Origin: an uncultured Eubacteriales bacterium
GTDB lineage: Bacteria; Bacillota; Clostridia; Oscillospirales; Acutalibacteraceae
Reading direction: 5' to 3'
Assembly (NCBI GenBank): GCA_900317795.1
Contig: ONIF01000094.1
Coordinates: 1-8,751 of the forward strand
Length of the DNA: 8,751 nucleotides
The notes below the pieces were generated by a model. The model made no database searches. It was given only the letters and a program-made list of their open reading frames with translations, and had not been told where the DNA came from. The translations under genes were made by a program, and so were the position numbers. This document shows positions 4,490 to 8,751 of this stretch, piece by piece. Each line of letters begins with the position of its first letter. Positions within the stretch are counted from its first letter, which is position 1.

Positions 4490-7329
4490 AAAAGACATTC
4501 TCTTTAATAACAGCGATATTGATAATTTTCACATCTTTTTCATTTACGCCTGTGTCGGCTCTTGGCGCACACATAGAAATATCTTCTGCAAAAGACCTTA
4601 TTTTGCTTGCAGAAAAGTGCAGACTTGACAGTTACAGTTTAAATCTTACAGTCACGTTTAAAAACGATATTGACTTGAAAAATTCGGAATTTGAATATAT
4701 TCCCTATTTTTCGGGAACGCTTGACGGAAACGGTTATACTGTCAAAAATTTCCGCCTTGAAAAAAACGGCTCTCAAATGGGCTTTATACGCTGCACATCT
4801 GTTTCTGCAAAGATAAAAAATTTGAATATAAGCGGAAAAGTCACTACTTTCGGCAGTTCAAAGGAAACAGGCGGCATTGTCGGAAATAATCAAGGCACTA
4901 TTGAAAAGTGCAGTTTTTCGGGCAAGGTCAGCGGAAAAGAAGATACAGGCGGCATTGCCGGTAAAAATTCAGGCATGATAACGGATTGTGAAAACTCCGC
5001 TAACGTATCGGGTGAGCACCGTACAGGCGGCATTTCAGGCAGCAATACGGGATTGATATATAAAAGCACTAACAAAGGCAGTATCAATAATACTGTGCTT
5101 TCAACTGAACAGCCTGCTATAAAAAGCGGTCTGAGCTTGAAAAATTTCGATATAGCCGAGATTTCCGAAGATGATTTTCTTGATATAACCGATACAGGCG
5201 GTATTACAGGATTTTCTGAGGGCAGTATAACAGAATGCGAAAATTCCGGTATAATCGGCTATGACAGGACAGGCTATAATACAGGCGGTATTGCCGGCAG
5301 AAATATTGGAACTGTCACCACCTGCACAAATAACGGTGATGTTATCGGCAAAAAGGATATAGGCGGCATTGTCGGACAGGCTGAGCCATATAGTCAATGG
5401 GATTTTTCCGAAAGCAAGCTTGAAAGCCTGAAAAACTCCGTAAACGACATTAAAAGCAAGATTGAAACTCTTAAAAAAGACGCTTCCAACTCCTCTGACG
5501 ACATAAAAAAGCAGATAAACGAGATAGAAAAATCTGTAAATGCCGTATCTGACGACACAAAAAATGCGGCAGGGCAAATTTCAGATGATGTTGACGAGAC
5601 CAAAAAAGCGGCTGATAAAATCATATCCGAGATAAAAGACGCTGTGAGTAAGCATGACCACAAACGTACAAAGGAACTCCTTGAACAGATTAAACAAATG
5701 AAAGACAGCCGTGTTATAGACCTTAATGAATTGATATATATATTAAGACTTGTAAGAGCCGAAGAAAAAAGACACTTTGAAAAAGAACATATCGAGTCAG
5801 AATATGACCTTTCAGGCACAGTTGAAGAAATCATTGCAGGCATGGAACTGAAAAAGCCCGATACCGAAAGCATATATCAGGATATTAAAAATATAGGCGA
5901 AAATGCATCAATTCTTGAAGAACTCATGCAGTCAGGCTCAGACAATATTAAAAAAGACGCCGAAGCTCTCAAAGAAAGCCTTTCAGAATTTGCAGACGCT
6001 ATGCAGATAACTGCAAAAGATATTTCACAAGTAAAAGTAAGCACTATGACAGACGTTTCCGCAGACGGAAAATATAATAACAGTATCATTCAAAATTGCA
6101 AAAATCAGGGTGATATATATGCCGAAACAAATGCAGGCGGTATTGCAGGTACTATATCATTTGAGATAGCCTTCGACGCAGAAGATAAATTGCAGGTATC
6201 AGACTATCTTTTGAATGACGCAAAATATCTTGTATTTTCCGTTATAAAAAATTGTGAAAGCATAAATGAAGTGACGGCTAAAAAGCAGAATTCAGGAGGT
6301 ATAGTTGGAAATGCTGATTTCGGCTTGATAGACGGCTGCACAGGTTCGGGAACAATAAGAGTAACAAGTGGCGAATACTGTGGCGGAATTGCCGGACAGA
6401 CATCAGGCAATGTAAAAAATTCATCTTCAAGAAGTATTCTCTATGGAGGGGGATATGTAGGCGGAATTGCGGGTAAAGCAAAAAATATCTCAAACTGCAA
6501 GTCATATTCTTTCATAGAAAGCGGAGAGGAATTTACAGGGAGTATTGCAGGCAGTCTTGACGGACAAGCAGAAAACTGTTATTTCGTGGAAAACGGTATT
6601 GGCGGTATAGATGGAATATCCTACAAAAGCAAGGCTGAGCCTTTGACATATCAAGATATGATGAAAAGAAATGATATTCCGGATATTTTCAGGAAAATCA
6701 CCGTGACGTTCATTGCAGAAAACAAGACTGTTGCGGAAATAGATGTGGATTTTGGCGGAAAAATAGACAAACTTCCTGAAGTACAGAAAAACGGTCTTCA
6801 ATACTGGAAATGGAACGATTTTGACAATGAGCATATATATTACAGTCAGACCGTTGAGGGAGAATATAAAAACCCGAAAACCACCATTTCTACAAATGAA
6901 GATATACCCTTGTTTCTTGCAGAGGGAAACTTCTATGAAGGGCAAACGATTACAGCCGAGCCTGTTGAAAAAAATTCAGACGGGAAGAATGAAATACTTG
7001 CCGCATATAAAGTGTATATAAACGATTTTTCAGGCAATTTAAAAATACGCATGAAAGCGATTGACAAAGGACAGCTTTATTTGTCTGGTGAAAGTACAAA
7101 CTATGAAAAAGACGGCAGTTATATCGTTTTTGAAGCAGAAAATGGTAGTGAAATTGTCTATATAAAGTCAAATAAAAATGATTTGTGGGTATGGATAATG
7201 ATAATATCAGTATTTTTTATAGCTGTAATAATCACAATTATAGTTATTGCAGTTATTAAAAACAGGCATAAAAGAAATAAATTTCCCAACAATTCACAGC
7301 CATCTGAAGAAAATAATGCTGTCAAATGA
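4486..7329 (+). CDS. Exported, membrane-anchored GLUG-repeat protein with coiled-coil insertion
   Basis: A 947-aa surface protein, translationally coupled to the transporter (GGGAGGTGA at 4471-4479). Residues 1-25 are a signal peptide (MKK, hydrophobic core, VSA). Residues 29-120 look like the start of a right-handed beta-helix, with the motif GTLDGNGYTVKNF. Six GLUG-type repeats (GGIVG or GGIAG followed by C-x-N-x-G) span about 104-300. A charged helical segment (305-520) rich in Lys, Glu and Ser then interrupts the repeats, and five more GLUG-like units follow (531-700). Residues 737-790 resemble the Listeria-Bacteroides/InlB B repeat (VTFIAENKTVAEIDVDFGG). A further beta-rich region leads to one transmembrane helix (901-924) and a basic cytoplasmic tail. 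There is no LPXTG motif. Function is unknown; position and topology suggest an extracellular partner or adaptor for the MMPL pump. Repeat and topology calls are firm, the partner role is inference. Confidence 0.88.
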   Translation: MKKTFSLITAILIIFTSFSFTPVSALGAHIEISSAKDLILLAEKCRLDSYSLNLTVTFKNDIDLKNSEFEYIPYFSGTLDGNGYTVKNFRLEKNGSQMGFIRCTSVSAKIKNLNISGKVTTFGSSKETGGIVGNNQGTIEKCSFSGKVSGKEDTGGIAGKNSGMITDCENSANVSGEHRTGGISGSNTGLIYKSTNKGSINNTVLSTEQPAIKSGLSLKNFDIAEISEDDFLDITDTGGITGFSEGSITECENSGIIGYDRTGYNTGGIAGRNIGTVTTCTNNGDVIGKKDIGGIVGQAEPYSQWDFSESKLESLKNSVNDIKSKIETLKKDASNSSDDIKKQINEIEKSVNAVSDDTKNAAGQISDDVDETKKAADKIISEIKDAVSKHDHKRTKELLEQIKQMKDSRVIDLNELIYILRLVRAEEKRHFEKEHIESEYDLSGTVEEIIAGMELKKPDTESIYQDIKNIGENASILEELMQSGSDNIKKDAEALKESLSEFADAMQITAKDISQVKVSTMTDVSADGKYNNSIIQNCKNQGDIYAETNAGGIAGTISFEIAFDAEDKLQVSDYLLNDAKYLVFSVIKNCESINEVTAKKQNSGGIVGNADFGLIDGCTGSGTIRVTSGEYCGGIAGQTSGNVKNSSSRSILYGGGYVGGIAGKAKNISNCKSYSFIESGEEFTGSIAGSLDGQAENCYFVENGIGGIDGISYKSKAEPLTYQDMMKRNDIPDIFRKITVTFIAENKTVAEIDVDFGGKIDKLPEVQKNGLQYWKWNDFDNEHIYYSQTVEGEYKNPKTTISTNEDIPLFLAEGNFYEGQTITAEPVEKNSDGKNEILAAYKVYINDFSGNLKIRMKAIDKGQLYLSGESTNYEKDGSYIVFEAENGSEIVYIKSNKNDLWVWIMIISVFFIAVIITIIVIAVIKNRHKRNKFPNNSQPSEENNAVK
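4795..5385 (+). repeat. First GLUG repeat block (six units)
   Basis: Units begin with TGGIVG, TGGIAG, TGGISG, TGGITG, TGGIAG and IGGIVG at about residues 128, 154, 180, 237, 266 and 292 of the surface protein. Most are followed some 8-10 residues later by a Cys (C142, C168, C251, C280). At DNA level an ACAGGCGGCATT-like stretch recurs. The longer gap between the third and fourth units (about residues 200-236) holds a non-repeat loop. Confidence 0.85.
6076..6585 (+). repeat. Second GLUG repeat block (about five degenerate units)
   Basis: After the coiled-coil insertion the motif returns as AGGIAG, SGGIVG, CGGIAG, VGGIAG and TGSIAG at about residues 550, 603, 632, 658 and 684. Cys residues again fall at the equivalent place in several units (C538, C590, C618, C671, C698). 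The units are more divergent and more variably spaced than the first block. Confidence 0.8.
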
Positions 7330-7401
7330 ACAAGTTTGAAAGTTATTTGGTGACATTTTTATCAAGTATATAATTTTCGACCGTCTAATCCAATACAGAA
7401 T

Positions 7402-7437
7402 AATCCGCCCGAAAAACAAAAGTTTCGGGCGGATTTT
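7402..7437 (+). terminator. Intrinsic terminator of the MMPL-GLUG operon
   Basis: AATCCGCCCGAAA (7402-7414) pairs perfectly with TTTCGGGCGGATT (7423-7435), a 13-bp stem with an 8-nt loop, and runs into TTTT. It lies 72 bp after the stop codon of the surface protein and closes the operon. Confidence 0.9.
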
Positions 7438-7480
7438 AATACTACTTGGAATATATTTATTTTGATACTTTCATATGTCC

Positions 7481-7518
7481 ATTACGAAAAAATGTGTCTG
7501 GACACAAAAATTCGTAAT
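7481..7518. repeat. 38-bp symmetric inverted repeat
   Basis: Outer arms ATTACGAA (7481-7488) and TTCGTAAT (7511-7518), inner arms TGTGTC (7493-7498) and GACACA (7501-7506), centre TG. The two pairs of arms are separated by AAAA on each side, so symmetry is exact apart from a 4/4 A-A bulge. As DNA this looks like a binding or recombination site with two nested dyads. As RNA it would be a hairpin with an internal loop. It lacks a T-tract, so it is not a typical terminator. Confidence 0.75.
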
Positions 7519-7592
7519 AAAAATGATTATATTGTGATTATTTGATATAATTGTCTCTATCATGAAAACACAAATGTTTAGTAATTGAATCA

Positions 7593-7622
7593 CCGTAGGA
7601 CGCTCATATTTGCGTTCTACGG
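7593..7622. repeat. Imperfect hairpin, 11-bp arms
   Basis: CCGTAGGACGC (7593-7603) and GCGTTCTACGG (7612-7622) pair over 11 positions with one G-T wobble and an 8-nt loop. There is no following T-run on either strand. Possible structured RNA or remnant of a mobile-element end; function not assignable. Confidence 0.6.
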
Positions 7623-7796
7623 CATTGTTTTGTTCAGGGGTATAATTTTTTACCTTTTTGGCACTTGAACGCAATGTATGGCATTGTAGGGGCTCTACAG
7701 GCGATTTAAAAATACACCTCACAAAACACATAATCTTGCCTATGGCTTCCCACACTTAAAAGAAACGCTTATATATTTTGCATATATAAAATCATA

Positions 7797-7943
7797 ATGA
7801 ATATCCATTTATTTTTTGATTTCGCAAAATTTAAGATGGTTGATTATCAAGCAGGAGAAATGCGAGGAGTTGCTGAAGCCCCTCGCAAAGACACAGCAGC
7901 CGGCAGAGCCGACTGCTATGCGATTTTTGAAAAGTTCATTTAA
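7797..7943 (+). other. GC-rich double-hairpin segment that also encodes a 48-aa ORF
   Basis: An ORF from ATG 7797 to TAA 7943 would encode 48 residues, with a second half rich in Ala, Arg and Gly (MVDYQAGEMRGVAEAPRK). No ribosome binding site precedes ATG 7797. An internal ATG at 7858 has GGAG at 7855-7858 immediately adjoining it, too close to serve as one. No family is recognised. The same stretch folds into two neighbouring hairpins: TGCGAGG (7861-7867) with CCTCGCA (7881-7887), and AGCAG-C-CGGC (7895-7904) with GCCG-A-CTGCT (7908-7917). It is much more GC-rich than its surroundings. It may be a structured RNA, a single-strand DNA signal such as a plasmid origin element, or a fragment of a foreign gene; I cannot decide. 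Confidence 0.3.
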
Positions 7944-8047
7944 GGGGTCAAATTTTGAGGTATAGAGTCGATTCAAAGACTGCAACATAGAAAAAATACG
8001 ATATTCAAGGCTTTTTTGTGGGTGTCGCCACTATGGGTTGCGGAATT

Positions 8048-8584
8048 TTACAAGATAATCTTTTTGAGTTCAGCAATTTTCTTTTCATGTTCAGAAATGA
8101 CATTTTCAATTCTTAATTTTGCATCTCCGACGGCATTGATTTGTGCTTTTTTTAGATTTTCCAATCTTGCTTCCGTTGCTGACAATTCAGCCTTTTGCGG
8201 CTCGTTCACATAACTGTAACCGTTATCAAGTGCAGTTTGGATAGCCTGCTCCGATACCTTATACAAATTCTTTTTGACTGTTCCGACAAATACACCGCCA
8301 TCATTAACCAGATTGTCTATAACTTGCAATGCCCGAATAAAAAGATCGTACAGACTTTCACCGCATTCAGCACCAATAATAATATCCGTCATTCCCCGAC
8401 TTGCTCTCATGCGTCTATCCTGATACTCCCTTAAAATTTCTTCTGTCCTCTCAATCTCCAGATATTGTGATTTCAAACTATTCTGTATCTGTTGAAGTTG
8501 TTCGGAATGTTGCTTTCGGCTGTCAGATTGCTCTGTCGACATATCAAAAAGATCATCTATTTTTTTATTCCATTCAAACGACAT
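8048..8584 (-). CDS. Hypothetical coiled-coil protein (178 aa), unrecognised
   Basis: A soluble, highly charged 178-aa protein with no signal peptide or membrane helix. Residues about 20-60 are Gln/Glu/Arg-rich and predicted helical (QLQQIQNSLKSQYLEIERTEEILREY). A central part (62-125) contains a hydrophobic patch, MTDIIIGAECGESLYDLFIRALQVIDNLV, and GGVFVGTVKKNLYKV. Residues 131-176 are again heptad-like (LSATEARLENLKKAQINAV). The layout is coiled coil, small core, coiled coil. The start at 8584 is supported by GGGAGAG (complement of 8591-8597) 6 nt before ATG, and the stop TAA is at 8048-8050. No homologous family is recognised; such small coiled-coil proteins are common on plasmids and integrative elements. 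Its promoter region carries unusual phased repeats. No clear terminator is seen downstream. Confidence 0.72.
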   Translation of the reverse strand: MSFEWNKKIDDLFDMSTEQSDSRKQHSEQLQQIQNSLKSQYLEIERTEEILREYQDRRMRASRGMTDIIIGAECGESLYDLFIRALQVIDNLVNDGGVFVGTVKKNLYKVSEQAIQTALDNGYSYVNEPQKAELSATEARLENLKKAQINAVGDAKLRIENVISEHEKKIAELKKIIL

Positions 8585-8617
8585 TTTTCACTCTCCCACT
8601 ACAATCACTCTACAATA

Positions 8618-8717
8618 CCTCTCAGACGCACGCAGAACGCTCTCAGCGGCTCTCAAACGGCTTAGGAGTATAATTTACCCCCTCGCCCTAAAAATGCAGC
8701 AGAGAGCCTCTGAGAGC
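8618..8717. repeat. Phased GCTCTCA repeats in opposed orientations
   Basis: Three direct copies (CCTCTCA 8618-8624, GCTCTCA 8639-8645, GCTCTCA 8649-8655) face two inverted ones (AGAGAGC 8701-8707, TGAGAGC 8711-8717). Start-to-start distances are 21, 10 and 10 bp, that is, whole helical turns, so a protein could bind all copies on one DNA face. The opposed arrays flank the probable promoter of the 178-aa gene. This suggests cooperative or looping regulation, or an origin/transfer site; the assignment is inference. Confidence 0.6.
8667..8695 (-). promoter_or_regulatory. Possible promoter of the 178-aa protein gene
   Basis: On the minus strand TATACT (complement of 8667-8672) is a good -10. At 17 bp upstream only ATTTTT (complement of 8690-8695) is found, a poor -35. 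The element sits in the 45-bp gap between the opposed GCTCTCA arrays, so a weak promoter helped or blocked by a repeat-binding protein is plausible. Confidence 0.4.
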
Positions 8718-8730
8718 CATTTACAGCAAA

Positions 8731-8744
8731 CACGATTTTTCGTG
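8731..8744. repeat. Small hairpin at the window end
   Basis: CACGA (8731-8735) and TCGTG (8740-8744) surround TTTT, forming a 5-bp stem with a 4-nt loop. It lies just beyond the phased repeats and could belong to the same regulatory or replication site, but is short enough to be chance. Confidence 0.3.
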
Positions 8745-8751
8745 CGTATTT

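Larger units (their letters stand above)
7438..8047. other. 610-bp region without a confident gene
   Basis: No open frame here has a convincing start plus ribosome binding site or a recognised domain. A minus-strand frame at 7471-7755 (94 codons, MWEAIGKIM...) includes a plausible-looking charged stretch (KKVKNYTPEQNNAVERKYE) but lacks a ribosome binding site, and its end is low-complexity Ile/Asn/Phe. It could be a decayed gene fragment or chance. The region holds a 38-bp symmetric dyad, a second imperfect hairpin and a GC-rich double-hairpin segment, listed separately. Confidence 0.6.

Noticed and set aside
5101..5873. Long minus-strand frames opposite the surface protein (5101-5577, 5394-5873)
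   Set aside because: They mirror the coding strand of a strongly supported gene, have compositions expected from antisense of Lys/Glu/Asp/Ser-rich codons, and lack start signals.
7471..7755. Minus-strand 94-codon ORF as a gene
   Set aside because: It has no ribosome binding site, a low-complexity Ile/Asn/Phe end, stretches across two inverted repeats and shows no recognisable domain. Kept only as a possible relic.
8195..8673. Plus-strand ORFs opposite the 178-aa gene (8195-8434, 8401-8673)
   Set aside because: No ribosome binding sites, composition typical of antisense frames, and they overlap the better supported minus-strand gene and its repeat-bearing promoter.

Overview
The window looks like low-GC, Gram-positive (Firmicutes/Clostridia-type, probably gut-associated) accessory DNA. 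It is AT-rich, has strong GGAGG-type ribosome binding sites and TTGACA/TATAAT promoters, and opens with an iteron-type plasmid origin and a Rep_3-family initiator gene. Species cannot be named from sequence alone. The window may be part or all of a small plasmid, or a plasmid-derived element lodged in a chromosome; the ends give no proof of circularity.

Layout. (1) 1-1272: five 22-bp iterons plus a half copy, an AT-rich stretch, a near-consensus promoter and a rep gene. The rep gene is broken near base 871: its conserved C-terminal part continues in another frame, and about 15 residues seem to be missing at the join. (2) 1351-1388: a strong hairpin terminator between convergent genes. (3) 1401-2009 (minus): a TetR-family repressor carrying a perfect 27-bp in-frame tandem duplication. 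(4) 2082-2141: a compact divergent control region in which the promoters of tetR and of the transporter operon overlap and two ACTAT-N7/8-ATAGT palindromes cover them. (5) 2183-7329: a two-gene operon with an ATGA stop/start overlap. It encodes an MMPL/RND-type membrane transporter (768 aa) and a large exported, membrane-anchored surface protein (947 aa) made of GLUG repeats split by a long coiled-coil segment. A terminator follows at 7402-7437. (6) 7438-8047: no confident gene, but several inverted repeats and a GC-rich double-hairpin segment that also holds a 48-codon ORF. (7) 8048-8584 (minus): an unrecognised 178-aa coiled-coil protein, preceded by phased GCTCTCA repeats in opposed orientations flanking its likely promoter.

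How it may work together (inference): the TetR protein senses a ligand and represses both itself and the MMPL-GLUG operon. The MMPL pump would move a lipid, peptide or drug across the membrane, and the anchored GLUG/coiled-coil protein would be its extracellular partner. The layout of the second protein (beta-rich halves around a helical insertion, plus a membrane anchor) recalls the membrane-fusion adaptors of Gram-negative RND pumps. This tetR-MMPL-GLUG cassette is the most promising candidate for a little-described system here.
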